DNA of 57,824 nt from Sphingomonadales bacterium UBA6174 (GCA_002422945.1 DITW01000097.1:12742-70565), one strand, 5' to 3'. Shown: positions 26,115-35,171, numbered from the stretch's first letter. The notes: generated by a model not told the origin, from the letters alone. Program-made: numbers and translations.

Positions 26115-26144
26115 ACTTGCGTTGCGGTGACTTGCGTCGCGGTG
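26115..26144 (+). repeat. Tandem 15-base direct repeat upstream of ndk
   Basis: ACTTGCGTTGCGGTG (26115-26129) is followed immediately by ACTTGCGTCGCGGTG (26130-26144), one mismatch. The repeat lies 56 bases before the ndk start, in the 150-base gap after holC, where promoter elements would be expected. It could be a duplicated operator or simple slippage. Confidence 0.55.
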
Positions 26145-26199
26145 CAGCAACGGCTAGGGGACCGGCCATTCTCATCACATCATATGCCGGAGCGAACCC

Positions 26200-26622
26200 A
26201 TGGCTGTTACCCGCACTTTTTCGATCATCAAGCCGGACGCGACTCGTCGCAATCTGACCGGTGCCGTCACCGCCAAGCTGGAAGAAGCCGGCCTGCGCGT
26301 TGTCGCTTCCAAGCGCATCCAGATGACCAAGGAGCAGGCTGAAGGCTTTTATGCTGTGCACAAGGAACGTCCGTTCTTTGGCGAACTGGTGTCCTTCATG
26401 ATTTCCGGTCCGGTCGTCGTGCAGGTGCTGGAAGGCGAAGACGCCGTGAAGCGCAACCGCGACATCATGGGCGCGACCAACCCGAAGGATGCCGCCGAAG
26501 GCACGATTCGCAAGCTGTTTGCCGAATCGATCGAAGCCAATTCGGTCCATGGTTCGGACTCGGAAGAAAATGCCGCGATCGAAATCGCCTATTTCTTCAA
26601 GCCGGAAGAACTGGTCGGCTAA
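26200..26622 (+). CDS. ndk: Nucleoside diphosphate kinase
   Basis: A 140-residue enzyme that transfers the gamma phosphate from ATP to other nucleoside diphosphates through a phosphohistidine. The signature NSVHGSDSEENA holds the catalytic His near residue 117; the N-terminal RTFSIIKPDATRRNLTG and the GATNPKDAAEGTIRKLF stretch are also conserved. Length is exactly typical. It is monocistronic, with its own upstream gap containing a tandem repeat and a strong terminator directly after the stop. Confidence 0.98.
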   Translation: MAVTRTFSIIKPDATRRNLTGAVTAKLEEAGLRVVASKRIQMTKEQAEGFYAVHKERPFFGELVSFMISGPVVVQVLEGEDAVKRNRDIMGATNPKDAAEGTIRKLFAESIEANSVHGSDSEENAAIEIAYFFKPEELVG

Positions 26623-26631
26623 TCCGATTTT

Positions 26632-26663
26632 ACCGGGTCGGATCACTATCCGACCCGGTTTTT
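26632..26663 (+). terminator. Rho-independent terminator of ndk
   Basis: A perfect 12-base stem, ACCGGGTCGGAT (26632-26643) with ATCCGACCCGGT (26648-26659), closes a CACT loop and runs into a T tract ending at 26663. It lies nine bases after the ndk stop. Confidence 0.93.
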
Positions 26664-26720
26664 ATGCGCAGGGCGAGCTACCTCTAGCCCCCGCAGCGCG
26701 GATCGGGCTATGACGCCGCC

Positions 26721-28097
26721 ATGATCCCGAAATTCACCAGTCGTCGCGACGAAATTCGCCGCATATTCGGACTGGCTTGGCCCGTCATGCTGACCAGTCT
26801 CAACTGGACGCTGATGCATCTGATCGATGTTGCCATTGTTGGCCGCATCGGCACGGCAGAGCTTGGCGTATTGGCCGCCGGGCGGAGCATTACCTTCATC
26901 ACCATCGTTGTCGGGATCGCGGCTATGTCGGGCGTGCTGGTCTCAGCCGCGCGCGCGGATGGGGCCCGGAACAGCTTGGAAACCGGCGATGTCTGGCGGC
27001 GCGGGCTGTTGTTGGGTGGCCTGATCGGGGCGGTGTTGTGCGCCTTGTTGCTGTCGGGCGCAGATGTTCTGATGCGAGCCGTCGGGATTGCGCCCGATTT
27101 GGCAGGCGGTGGCGCGGCGGTGGTGCGGGCGATGGCGGTCGCGTATCCGGCGCAATTTCTGTCGATGGCGTCCGCCTTTTTCCTTGAAGGCATCAGCCGC
27201 CCACGCCGTGTGATGGTGATCAACCTTGGCGTGTTGCCGGTGAATGCGGTGCTGGCATGGGCCTGGGCCGGGGGGCATTTCGGTCTTCCTGCATGGGGGG
27301 CGGTGGGGGCGGTGCTGGCGACTGCAGTGGCATCGACCTTGGCGATGCTGGCGATGATCGCCTCGGTCTGGTGGATCGATGAGTGGCGGACCCGCGCGAT
27401 CCGCTGTGTTGCATGGGCCGATTGGCGACGGGCGGCGCGGGGCCTTTGGCCTTTGGCGCGCTTCGGGCTGGTGCCGGGATTTGCTGCCGGGTTCGAGGTC
27501 GCTGGTTTTGCATGGCTGATCGTGTTGTCGACCCAATTTGGCGCGGTCGCGGCAGCGGCGTTTCAGACGATGCTGTCGCTCCATAATTTCGGGTTCGCAT
27601 TGTCGATGGGCTTTGGCTCTGCTGCCGGGGTGCGCGCGGGCAATGCGATGGGCGAGGGGCTGCCGCTGGCGGCGACGGCGCGGGGCGTGTTGGCTGCGAT
27701 CATGGCGGTATTGGTGACGGGAGGCTTTGGCCTATTGGCCTATTGCGCGCCACATGCGCTGATCGCGCCATTTTCCAAAGATCCAGCGGTGATTTCGCTG
27801 GCGGTCGCGATGTTGTTCGGGCTTGCCCCATTCATGCTGTTCGATGCGTTGCAGGTGGTGCTGGTCAATGTCCTGCGCGCGATGGGCGATCAGGTGGTGG
27901 CCGGATTGAACACGATGTTCGGCTTTTTTATCGTGACCGGTGTTGGCGGCTGGTGGATGGTGCGCCATGGCGGCGGGCCGATGGTGCTGATTTGGGCAGC
28001 CGCAGGCGGTATGCTGCTGGTCGCGTTGTTGCAATCGGCGCGGCTGTGGCAGCTGCGTCGGCGGTTAAACAAGATCAGTTGGCAAAGCGCATCGTGA
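26721..28097 (+). CDS. MATE family efflux transporter
   Basis: A 458-residue membrane protein with about twelve hydrophobic helices in two homologous halves. The first half begins FGLAWPVMLTSLNWTLMHLIDVAIVGRIGTAELGVLAAG, the MATE start pattern; the second begins near PLARFGLVPGFAAGFEVAGFAWLIVLSTQFGAVAAAAF. MATE proteins exchange Na+ or H+ for cationic drugs or metabolites; the substrate is not predictable. It lies about 100 bases after the ndk stop, beyond the terminator, and overlaps the convergent zinc-ribbon gene by 23 bases at its 3' end. Confidence 0.92.
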   Translation: MIPKFTSRRDEIRRIFGLAWPVMLTSLNWTLMHLIDVAIVGRIGTAELGVLAAGRSITFITIVVGIAAMSGVLVSAARADGARNSLETGDVWRRGLLLGGLIGAVLCALLLSGADVLMRAVGIAPDLAGGGAAVVRAMAVAYPAQFLSMASAFFLEGISRPRRVMVINLGVLPVNAVLAWAWAGGHFGLPAWGAVGAVLATAVASTLAMLAMIASVWWIDEWRTRAIRCVAWADWRRAARGLWPLARFGLVPGFAAGFEVAGFAWLIVLSTQFGAVAAAAFQTMLSLHNFGFALSMGFGSAAGVRAGNAMGEGLPLAATARGVLAAIMAVLVTGGFGLLAYCAPHALIAPFSKDPAVISLAVAMLFGLAPFMLFDALQVVLVNVLRAMGDQVVAGLNTMFGFFIVTGVGGWWMVRHGGGPMVLIWAAAGGMLLVALLQSARLWQLRRRLNKISWQSAS

Positions 28098-28830
28098 CGG
28101 ATTTCGTGCCGCGCGGGGGGTTGACCTCGGCGGTATTGAAATCGACGCTGCCCTTGGCGGGAAGCTTGTTACCCTCGATCCGGATCGTCCAGCTATAGAT
28201 GGTCCGGCCCTGCGCATCGCGCATTTCACCCAGCACGGGCGGGATTTTCTGGACTTGATCGGTGGGGTTGATCACCCGGCCCGATAGCGCCAGCAATTTA
28301 TCGCCAGATGCCGACGTTTCGAGCGAGACATTGCCGACCTGTTGGATCAGCAATGGCGTGTGGCCGCCATTGGCGGTGATGCCGAGCCGTTCGCCGAGAT
28401 TATTCGGCCCGAACATCATCAGCCCGCCGATCGCGGCAAACATGATGACCGCGAATATAATGGCAATCATCATGTTGCGACGTGCCGGGTCGCGGCGCGG
28501 CTGGAACGGGGCCTCATGGGCATAAGGATCGGCAAGGCCTGCGTCTGCGATATGGGGGCTGGGCGCGATGGGCGCGACCGGCACGGCGACAGGCGGCGTG
28601 GGATCACTGAATGGCAAGGATGGTGCGGGGCCAGCGACTGGAGGCGGTGGCGCAGGCGGCGCAATCGGCGCGGGAATCGGTGCTGCGGGCGCAGGCCGTT
28701 CGGGCAATGCCGCGCCTTCCTGATACCAGCTATGGCGACAAGACGCGCAACGGACCTGACGACCAGTCGCGCCAATGGCGTTGTCGGGAACAAGATAGCG
28801 GGCGGCACAGGAGGGGCAGGTCAGGATCAT
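28075..28830 (-). CDS. MJ0042 zinc-ribbon, single-pass membrane protein
   Basis: A 251-residue protein. The N-terminus is an MJ0042-type zinc ribbon with Cys5/Cys8 (LTCPSCAARY) and Cys28/Cys31 (VRCASCRHSW). A proline- and alanine-rich linker (about 40-115) leads to one membrane helix (about 123-146), then a C-terminal domain of about 100 residues like the DUF3426 domain (VSLETSASGDKLLALSGRVINPTDQVQKIPPVLGEMRDAQGR). The topology suggests a cytoplasmic zinc ribbon and a periplasmic domain; the function is unknown. It is divergent from ftsE, an arrangement common in sphingomonads. Confidence 0.88.
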   Translation of the reverse strand: MILTCPSCAARYLVPDNAIGATGRQVRCASCRHSWYQEGAALPERPAPAAPIPAPIAPPAPPPPVAGPAPSLPFSDPTPPVAVPVAPIAPSPHIADAGLADPYAHEAPFQPRRDPARRNMMIAIIFAVIMFAAIGGLMMFGPNNLGERLGITANGGHTPLLIQQVGNVSLETSASGDKLLALSGRVINPTDQVQKIPPVLGEMRDAQGRTIYSWTIRIEGNKLPAKGSVDFNTAEVNPPRGTKSVTMRFAN

Positions 28831-28956
28831 ATGGCGGCAATCTACGCATCAGATCACCAAGCTGCAAGCATTGCCGTATCCAACATGGTGATAAGCTTCT
28901 TAGAACTGTGGATCATGGCTTTACGGCACGGCCCTTGCTGTGCCATTGCCAAGATC

Positions 28957-29673
28957 ATGTCCGGCATCGTGCAGTTTGAAAATGTTGGCCTGCGCTATGG
29001 GACCGGCGCTGAAACCCTGTCGGACATCAGTTTTACACTGCGTCAGGGCGGGTTTTACTTTTTGACGGGACCATCCGGCGCGGGGAAGACCTCCTTGTTG
29101 CGGCTGTTATACCTTGCCCAGCGGCCAAGCCGGGGCATGATCCGCATGTTCGATCAGGACATCGTCACCATGCCGCGCGATATTCTGCCCGGCCTGCGCC
29201 GCAAGATCGGCGTGGTGTTTCAGGATTTCCGGCTGCTGCCGCATTTATCCGCCTTTGATAATGTCGCCTTGCCCTTGCGGATCGCGGGGGTGCGGGAACG
29301 CGAAATTCAGGCCCCGGTGCAGGAAATGCTCAATTGGGTGGGTCTTGGCGAACGGGGTGCTGCACGGCCTGCGACGCTTTCCGGTGGTGAGCAGCAGCGC
29401 GTCGCGATTGCGCGGGCGGTAATTGCGCGGCCTGAAGTGCTGGTCGCGGATGAGCCGACGGGCAATGTCGATCCGGATATGGCAGCACGGCTGTTGTATC
29501 TGTTCGATGCGCTCAATCGTTTGGGGACGACGATTATTGTCGCGACCCATGATCTTCATTTGCTCAGCCGGATTACCAGCGCGGAAATGATCCGCATCGA
29601 TAATGGCCGCATTCTCGATCCGACCGGCACGTTGCGGAATCCGCCCGGCGCGCGGACCTATCGCCCGCAATGA
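28957..29673 (+). CDS. ftsE: Cell division ATP-binding protein FtsE
   Basis: A 238-residue ABC ATPase. Walker A GPSGAGKTS, Q-loop VFQDFRLLPHLSAFDNVALPL, signature LSGGEQQRVAIARA, Walker B VLVADEPTGNVD and the switch His in VATHD are all intact. FtsE with FtsX forms a divisome complex that controls periplasmic peptidoglycan hydrolases through coiled-coil partners. ATG 28957 aligns with the usual N-terminus (IVQFENVGLRYG); ATG 28918 would add 13 residues. It overlaps ftsX by four bases. Confidence 0.95.
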   Translation: MSGIVQFENVGLRYGTGAETLSDISFTLRQGGFYFLTGPSGAGKTSLLRLLYLAQRPSRGMIRMFDQDIVTMPRDILPGLRRKIGVVFQDFRLLPHLSAFDNVALPLRIAGVREREIQAPVQEMLNWVGLGERGAARPATLSGGEQQRVAIARAVIARPEVLVADEPTGNVDPDMAARLLYLFDALNRLGTTIIVATHDLHLLSRITSAEMIRIDNGRILDPTGTLRNPPGARTYRPQ

Positions 29674-30557
29674 TCCGCTGGCTGCGCCCTCCGACCGCCG
29701 AGCGGCAATTGCTGCCGGAGACCCGTTTATCGGGGCCGATGCCGTGGATGCTGGCGATCATGATGGTGATGACGATCCTTGCGGGGGCCGCGACGCTGGC
29801 GATTGGCAATGCGGTGGTGCGGATTGGCGGCGATCTTGAACGCCGCGTGACCATTCAGTTGATCGAACCAAATCCCGACCGGCTGGAGGCGCAACGCGCG
29901 GCGTTGGTCGGCTATCTGGGGGCGGAGCCTGCTATTCTGCGCAGTCAGGAAGTGGGTGCGGCAGAGCTGCGGCAGTTGCTGGCGCCTTGGTTGGGATCGG
30001 ACGTGTTGGGCGATGATCTGCCTGTGCCGGTGATGGTCGATGCGGAATTGCGCGATGGCGCAAGGCTGGATGTGATCGCCGCACGGATCAAGCGGGTCGC
30101 GCCTGCAGCCCGGATCGATAATAATGCGGCGGGGCTGGCGCCGGTTGCGGATTTATTGGGCACGATCCGCGTGATTGCGTTGATGGTGATGGTGATGATG
30201 CTCGCCGCGATCATGACGGCGATTGTGCTTGCGGTGCGTGGCACGCTGAATACCCATCGCTCGACGATTGACGTGATGCATTTGATGGGTGCAACCGATG
30301 CCCAGCTCGCGCGGCATTTTCAGCGCCGGGCGGCCTTGGATGCATTGTTCGGCGGATTGATCGGGCTGGCGGTGGCGACGTTGATTATTGCGTTGCTCGG
30401 CCAAAGGGTGGCCGCGATGGAATCGGAACTGACCGGGGCGGCGAGCCTTGGCTTAAGTGATGTGGCGTTGCTGACGATGATGCCGCTTGCGGCTGCTGTG
30501 GTGGCAGCGCTGGTGGCGCGCGTGACTGTCATTCGGACCCTGCGGAAGATGCTATGA
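29670..30557 (+). CDS. ftsX: Cell division protein FtsX
   Basis: A 295-residue inner-membrane protein with the FtsX layout: cytoplasmic N-terminus, first membrane helix near residues 28-50 (PWMLAIMMVMTILAGAATLAI), a periplasmic domain of about 110 residues, and three C-terminal helices around a FtsX-type core (HRSTIDVMHLMGATDAQLARHFQRRAALDALFGGLIGL). It is partner to FtsE, and its stop overlaps the start of the next gene. Alphaproteobacterial FtsX is divergent in sequence, so recognition relies on topology, length and linkage to ftsE. Confidence 0.92.
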   Translation: MIRWLRPPTAERQLLPETRLSGPMPWMLAIMMVMTILAGAATLAIGNAVVRIGGDLERRVTIQLIEPNPDRLEAQRAALVGYLGAEPAILRSQEVGAAELRQLLAPWLGSDVLGDDLPVPVMVDAELRDGARLDVIAARIKRVAPAARIDNNAAGLAPVADLLGTIRVIALMVMVMMLAAIMTAIVLAVRGTLNTHRSTIDVMHLMGATDAQLARHFQRRAALDALFGGLIGLAVATLIIALLGQRVAAMESELTGAASLGLSDVALLTMMPLAAAVVAALVARVTVIRTLRKML

Positions 30558-31087
30558 TCCGGCGCTTGATTTCTATCCTGTTCATTCTCTGGACCCTTGG
30601 TCTGACGGTGTTCACCTTCACCCTGCCGGGGCCATTGGAGGGCGTGCGCACCGATGGCGCGATTGCGCTCACTGGCGGGCGCGGACGGGTGGCGCGTGGG
30701 TTGGAGGTCGTTGCCGATAAACAGGCCAAACGCCTGCTTATTTCGGGCGTCGACCGCCCGGTGCAGCCTTATGAACTGGCCTTGGCTTATGGCTATTCCC
30801 GGTCGTTGTTCGATTGCTGCGTCGATCTCGATCGCGATTCCTTCGATACGCGCACCAATGCCGAGGAATCCGCCAAATGGATCAAGCGCCGGGGCTATGG
30901 CTCGATCCGGCTGATTACCAGCGACTGGCACATGCGCCGTGCCATGTTGGAATTGCGCCGCCTGATCGGTGATAAGGTGACGATCCATGCCGATGCGATC
31001 CGCACCACGCCCGATATGGCCGGGATGTTGATTGAATATAACAAGACCTTGTGGCGCTTGCTGTCCCTGCCGTTCGATCGGCCTTAA
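30554..31087 (+). CDS. YdcF/SanA-like DUF218 membrane-anchored protein
   Basis: A 177-residue protein with one N-terminal membrane helix (ISILFILWTLGLTVFTFTL) and a DUF218 domain: GAIALTGGRGRVARGLEV, TRTNAEESAKWI and LITSDWHMRRAMLELRR match the conserved blocks of this family. DUF218 proteins such as SanA and YdcF are linked to envelope barrier function, but their chemistry is not settled. Coupling to ftsX by a four-base overlap suggests a role near cell-wall synthesis or division. It overlaps the convergent aminotransferase gene by four bases. Confidence 0.88.
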   Translation: MIRRLISILFILWTLGLTVFTFTLPGPLEGVRTDGAIALTGGRGRVARGLEVVADKQAKRLLISGVDRPVQPYELALAYGYSRSLFDCCVDLDRDSFDTRTNAEESAKWIKRRGYGSIRLITSDWHMRRAMLELRRLIGDKVTIHADAIRTTPDMAGMLIEYNKTLWRLLSLPFDRP

Positions 31088-32433
31088 GCGCCGGATACTA
31101 TAGCGGCCAGACCGTCCACACCCGCGATGAGCCGGTCGACTTGCGCGGTGGTGGTGGCGGGGCTGATCAGCGCCATATTGTGAAATGGCGCGAGTAGCAG
31201 GCCGCGATTGATCAGATAGAGATGGATAAAATGTTCAAGCTGGCCCTGCATCGCGGCACGGGCCTCGGTGCCGTTGCGCGGCGGGTTTGGGCTACAGATG
31301 AACTCCACCCGCGCGCCGACATGGGCGACATGCCATTTGAGGCGATGCCGCGCGATGACCTCGCGTAGTCCGGTGACCAGCCGATCCGCCAAGGGTAGCA
31401 TCCGGGCGTAATTCTCGGGGGTGATGACCTGTTCCAGCATCGCCCGCATCGCCGCCATCGCCAGCGCATTGGCGGAGAGGGTCGTCCCGATCCCGCTATG
31501 GCCGGGGGGGCGATCCCGCTGCACCCGGTCCATCGCGGCGGCGATCTCTGCGGAAAAGCCATAGGCCGCAGCAGGCACGCCGCCTGCAATCGCCTTGCCG
31601 ATCACGAAGATATCGGGCGCGATGCCGATCCGTCCGCTTTCACCCGACGGGCCGGAGGAAATGCAATGGGTTTCATCGAAGATCAGCAGCGTACCGGCTG
31701 CGCGGATCATCGCGCTGGCGGTGGCCCAATAGCCGGGATCGGGCAGGACCATGCCGACATTGGTCATCACCGGTTCGGCCAGCACACAGGCGATGTCGCC
31801 CCTGTTCAGTGCAGCCTGTAGCGCGGGCAGATCGTTGAATTCGATCACGATGGTGTCTTGGCGAGGATCGGCGACCTGTCCGATCAGGCTGGGACGCAGC
31901 CGCGGTGCGCCGTCTTGCAGATCGACAAACACATCATCGACCGCGCCATGGTAGCAGCCGTTGAAAATGAGGATCTTGCGCCGTTCGGTGATGCCCCTGC
32001 ACCAGCGGATAACCGCGCGATTGGCCTCGGAGGCGGTGGTCGTCACCTGCCAATAGGGCAGGCCGAAGCGCTGACTGAGTAACGCGCCGACTTTGAGTGT
32101 GTCTTCGCCGGGCAGCATATAGCCAAGCCCCCGGTCGGCCTGATGGCGCAAGGCTGCGGCGACAGCGGGCGGGCTATGGCCGAACATTGCGCCGGTATCG
32201 GCCAAGCAGAAATCATCGAATTGCTGGCCATCCACACTGGTCAACGTTGCGCCTTGCACCTGTTCGACGACCAAAGGGAACGGGGTGCCCCAATCCAGCA
32301 TCCAATGAAATGGTACGCCGTTGTGCCAATGTTGCGCGGCCTGTGCCGCCAAGGCTTGGGCGCGGGGGTTGGACTGGATGAAGCGTGCTTCTGCCGAAGC
32401 GATCAGGGCATTCAGCCCCTGTTGATCGATCAT
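31084..32433 (-). CDS. Class III PLP-dependent aminotransferase
   Basis: A 449-residue fold-type I aminotransferase related to glutamate-1-semialdehyde aminomutase and the omega-aminotransferases. Lys280 in FVIGKAIAGG is the PLP Schiff-base lysine, and Asp253 in IFDETHCISSG pairs with the PLP ring nitrogen; the phosphate region TTTASEANRAVIRW is also present. It starts within the stop of the PuuB-like oxidase gene (ATGA), and a PuuA-like ligase lies upstream of that. Context suggests it transaminates an amine or amino acid made or released in a gamma-glutamylation pathway. The real substrate is not shown by sequence, and it is not a close match to hemL by context. Confidence 0.85.
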   Translation of the reverse strand: MIDQQGLNALIASAEARFIQSNPRAQALAAQAAQHWHNGVPFHWMLDWGTPFPLVVEQVQGATLTSVDGQQFDDFCLADTGAMFGHSPPAVAAALRHQADRGLGYMLPGEDTLKVGALLSQRFGLPYWQVTTTASEANRAVIRWCRGITERRKILIFNGCYHGAVDDVFVDLQDGAPRLRPSLIGQVADPRQDTIVIEFNDLPALQAALNRGDIACVLAEPVMTNVGMVLPDPGYWATASAMIRAAGTLLIFDETHCISSGPSGESGRIGIAPDIFVIGKAIAGGVPAAAYGFSAEIAAAMDRVQRDRPPGHSGIGTTLSANALAMAAMRAMLEQVITPENYARMLPLADRLVTGLREVIARHRLKWHVAHVGARVEFICSPNPPRNGTEARAAMQGQLEHFIHLYLINRGLLLAPFHNMALISPATTTAQVDRLIAGVDGLAAIVSGA

Positions 32434-33704
32434 ATCCGGTCCCGCAGCGCGTAATAGAGCATGCCCAGCACATAAAGCGGGTGGCGCAGCAGTCGCCCGC
32501 CGGGGAAAGGGCGATGCGGCAATTGGGCGAACAGGTCGAAGCCGGTGGAGCCGCTGGCGATCGCCTCGGCCATCAATTCGCCTGCAAGCGTGGTGAGGGC
32601 AGCGCCTTGGCCGGAATAGCCATGGGCGTAAAAGATGTTTCCCTCCCGCCCCATCACCGGCAGGCGATTGAGCGACACGCCGACCGCGCCGCCCCAACCA
32701 AAATCGATGCCGATATTTTCCAGCGAGGGGAAAACGCGTGTCATATGCGGCCGGACAAAGCCGGGAATGTCTTTTGGCGGGCGCGGAGAATATTTCTCGC
32801 CGCCGCCGAAGATCAGCCGATGGTCGGCGGACAGGCGGTAATAATTGAGGACGAAGCGGCTGTCGGCAATGGCGGCATTGGCCGGGATCAGGCTGCGCGC
32901 GCGATCTTCGCCCAAGGGTTCGGTTGCGATATTATAATTCATCACCGCCATCGCAAAGTGCGCGAGATCGGGCCGGATCGACCCCATGCCGCTGTCGCAG
33001 CCCAAGACAGCATGGTCCGCCGTTACAATGCCATGATCGGTGGTGACGATGACTTTGTCGCCTTGCTGTTGGATATTGCGGGCAGGGCTGTGCTGATGAA
33101 GGCGGACTCCTGCCGCATCGGCGGCATGGGCGAGGCCGATCAGGTAGTTCAGCGGGTGAAAATGCCCGCCGTTGCGATCCATGATGCCGCCATAATAGCC
33201 ATCGGCGTTGACGATGCGGTGGACATCATCCCGCGCGATCAGTTTCACATGGTCATAGCCCATGACATTGTGGAGAAACGCCACCTCCTTGGCCATTTTC
33301 GGGACATGATCGGGGCGGGCGGCGGCGTAAAACTGGCCGGGGCGATAATCGCAGTTGATGTCATGCCGCGTGATTCGCGCACGCACGCGATCAAGCGCCG
33401 TCACCGCAAGGTCGAACAATGCCTTGCCCTGTGCCATGCCGAAACGGTCGACAAGCGCGCTTGCGTCCCAGCGTAAGCCAGCGATCAACTGCCCGCCATT
33501 GCGGCCCGATGCGCCAGCGCCGATGGTCTCGGCCTCCAGCAGCAGCACCGACCGGCCCGCCTCGGCCAATGCCAAGGCGCTTGAGATGCCGGTAAAGCCG
33601 CCGCCGATGACGACGACATCCACCCGAGCATCGCCATCGAGCCGCGGCGCGGCGGGGGTGGGGTGGGCGCTGGCCTGATACCAGCTTTGTGGGCTGTTGC
33701 TCAT
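32430..33704 (-). CDS. FAD-dependent oxidoreductase, PuuB/OrdL-like
   Basis: A 424-residue DAO-family flavoprotein. The FAD motif VVIGGGFTGISSALALAEAGRSVLLLEA starts near residue 30, followed by the GAGASGRNGGQLI block typical of gamma-glutamylputrescine oxidase, and a C-terminal YSGQGAALTTLAGELMAEAI segment. These enzymes oxidise an amine to an imine/aldehyde with O2 as acceptor. Position directly after the PuuA-like ligase (4-base gap) and before the aminotransferase supports oxidation of a gamma-glutamyl amine. A role as D-amino acid or other amine oxidase cannot be excluded. Confidence 0.87.
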   Translation of the reverse strand: MSNSPQSWYQASAHPTPAAPRLDGDARVDVVVIGGGFTGISSALALAEAGRSVLLLEAETIGAGASGRNGGQLIAGLRWDASALVDRFGMAQGKALFDLAVTALDRVRARITRHDINCDYRPGQFYAAARPDHVPKMAKEVAFLHNVMGYDHVKLIARDDVHRIVNADGYYGGIMDRNGGHFHPLNYLIGLAHAADAAGVRLHQHSPARNIQQQGDKVIVTTDHGIVTADHAVLGCDSGMGSIRPDLAHFAMAVMNYNIATEPLGEDRARSLIPANAAIADSRFVLNYYRLSADHRLIFGGGEKYSPRPPKDIPGFVRPHMTRVFPSLENIGIDFGWGGAVGVSLNRLPVMGREGNIFYAHGYSGQGAALTTLAGELMAEAIASGSTGFDLFAQLPHRPFPGGRLLRHPLYVLGMLYYALRDRI

Positions 33705-33708
33705 GATG

Positions 33709-35058
33709 CTAGACCCGCAGCAACAGATGTTCGCGTTCCCAACTGCTGATCACCGATTGATAGTTGAACAGCTCGCTTTCCTTGATGGCGTAGAAAATCT
33801 CGAAAAAATCCTCGCCCAGCAGTTGCTTGACCGGCTTGCAATGGCTGAAGCGATCGAGCGCGCCTTCCAACGAGCGCGGCAGGGTCCGCGCCCGGTTATA
33901 GGCATTGCCGCTGATGCTCTTGGGCGGCTGCATCCTTTCCACCATGCCGATATAGCCGCAGATCAACGACGCGGCGATGGCGAGATAGGGGTTGGAATCC
34001 GCGCCCGGCAGGCGGTTTTCGATCCGGCGGTTCTTGCTGTCGGAGATCGGGATACGCAGGCCGCAGGAGCGATTGTCGCTACCCCATTGGACATTGATCG
34101 GCGCATCCGAATCCGGGCGCATCCGGCGATAGCTGTTCACATTGGGCGCGAACAGGGGCGTGATCTGCGGCAGCAGGCGCACCAGACCGGCGATATAGGA
34201 GCGGAACAACGCGCTATCCTTGCCATTGCCGGTGCTGAACACATTCTTGCCGGTGGTAAGGTCGGTCAGCGACTGGTGGATGTGCATCGCGCTGCCCGGT
34301 TGGTTGCTCATCGGCTTGGCGAGGAAGGTCGCATAGACCCCATGTTCGAGCGCGACCTGCCGGACGATTCGTTTGAACAATAACACCTCGTCCGCCAGCC
34401 GGAGCGGATCGCCATGGAGGAAATTGACCTCCAACTGCGCCGCGCCCGCCTCGTGAATCATGGTATCGATGTTGAGCTTCGCCTTTTCGCAGCTGTCGTA
34501 AATATGTTCGATAATGTCTTCGAACTCATTCAGCGCCTCCAGCCCATAAGGCTGGCTCGCGGTTTCCGGTCGGCCAGAACGGCCAGAAGGCGGCGTGAGT
34601 GGGAAATCGGGGTCCTGATTGACGGCGACAAGGTAGAATTCCAGTTCCGGCGCGATGACCGGCGCCCAGCCCTTGTCTGCGAACATCTGCAACACCCGCT
34701 TCAAGACCATGCGCGGCGCGATGGTGATCGGTTCATGGTCACGATTATAGGTGTCGGCGATGACATAGGCGGTTGGGGTGCGGAAACCCGGGGCTTCGCG
34801 GATCGTGCTCGGATCGGGGACCATGATCAGATCCGGGTCGAAATCGGGGATAATGTGGTTGACGCCTTCAGGATATTCGCCGGTCACCGTCACGGTGAAG
34901 ACGCTGCCGGGAATCCTGAGCGTGCCATCCTTGACCGAGGACAGGAATTTGCTGGCGGGCAAAACCTTGCCGCGCTGCACGCCATTCATGTCGGGGACAA
35001 TGCATTCCACCTCGCTGATCCCATGTTCGGCGATGAAGTGCTGCAATTCCTTGGACAT
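33709..35058 (-). CDS. Glutamine synthetase family protein, PuuA-like gamma-glutamyl-amine ligase
   Basis: A 449-residue GS-fold protein. Metal and substrate motifs are visible: APELEFYL, EAGAAQLEVNF, SAMHIHQSL, NSYRRMRPDS and NRSCGLRIPISD. It differs from the true GlnA at 44121-45533 throughout and lacks the adenylylation motif NLYDLPPEE, having NAYNRARTLPRSL there. With the downstream PuuB-like oxidase it resembles the first step of the putrescine (Puu) or monoamine gamma-glutamylation route. The start at 35058 has AAGGA ten bases upstream. The hydrolase and aldehyde dehydrogenase of the full pathway are not in this window. Confidence 0.87.
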   Translation of the reverse strand: MSKELQHFIAEHGISEVECIVPDMNGVQRGKVLPASKFLSSVKDGTLRIPGSVFTVTVTGEYPEGVNHIIPDFDPDLIMVPDPSTIREAPGFRTPTAYVIADTYNRDHEPITIAPRMVLKRVLQMFADKGWAPVIAPELEFYLVAVNQDPDFPLTPPSGRSGRPETASQPYGLEALNEFEDIIEHIYDSCEKAKLNIDTMIHEAGAAQLEVNFLHGDPLRLADEVLLFKRIVRQVALEHGVYATFLAKPMSNQPGSAMHIHQSLTDLTTGKNVFSTGNGKDSALFRSYIAGLVRLLPQITPLFAPNVNSYRRMRPDSDAPINVQWGSDNRSCGLRIPISDSKNRRIENRLPGADSNPYLAIAASLICGYIGMVERMQPPKSISGNAYNRARTLPRSLEGALDRFSHCKPVKQLLGEDFFEIFYAIKESELFNYQSVISSWEREHLLLRV

Positions 35059-35171
35059 GGCGGATATTCCTTTTTTGCCCTGATCGACTATCACCCCTCA
35101 TTCAGGTGCTTGGCAAGTGGAAAGCGGCATGAAAATCCTGCGTCTTATGCTGATTTTCAGGCTCAAATTAG

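Noticed and set aside
28924..28940. Sigma-54-like sequence CGGCACGGCCCTTGCTG just upstream of ftsE
   Set aside because: Spacing fits a -24/-12 promoter, but the implied transcription start would be only a few bases before the ftsE start, and nitrogen-type control of ftsEX has no support. In GC-rich DNA such matches occur by chance.
31084..32433. Assignment of the aminotransferase as glutamate-1-semialdehyde aminomutase (hemL)
   Set aside because: The fold and lysine motif are compatible, but it sits in a PuuA-PuuB-like operon and alphaproteobacteria make 5-aminolevulinate by the HemA (glycine) route, so hemL is unlikely.
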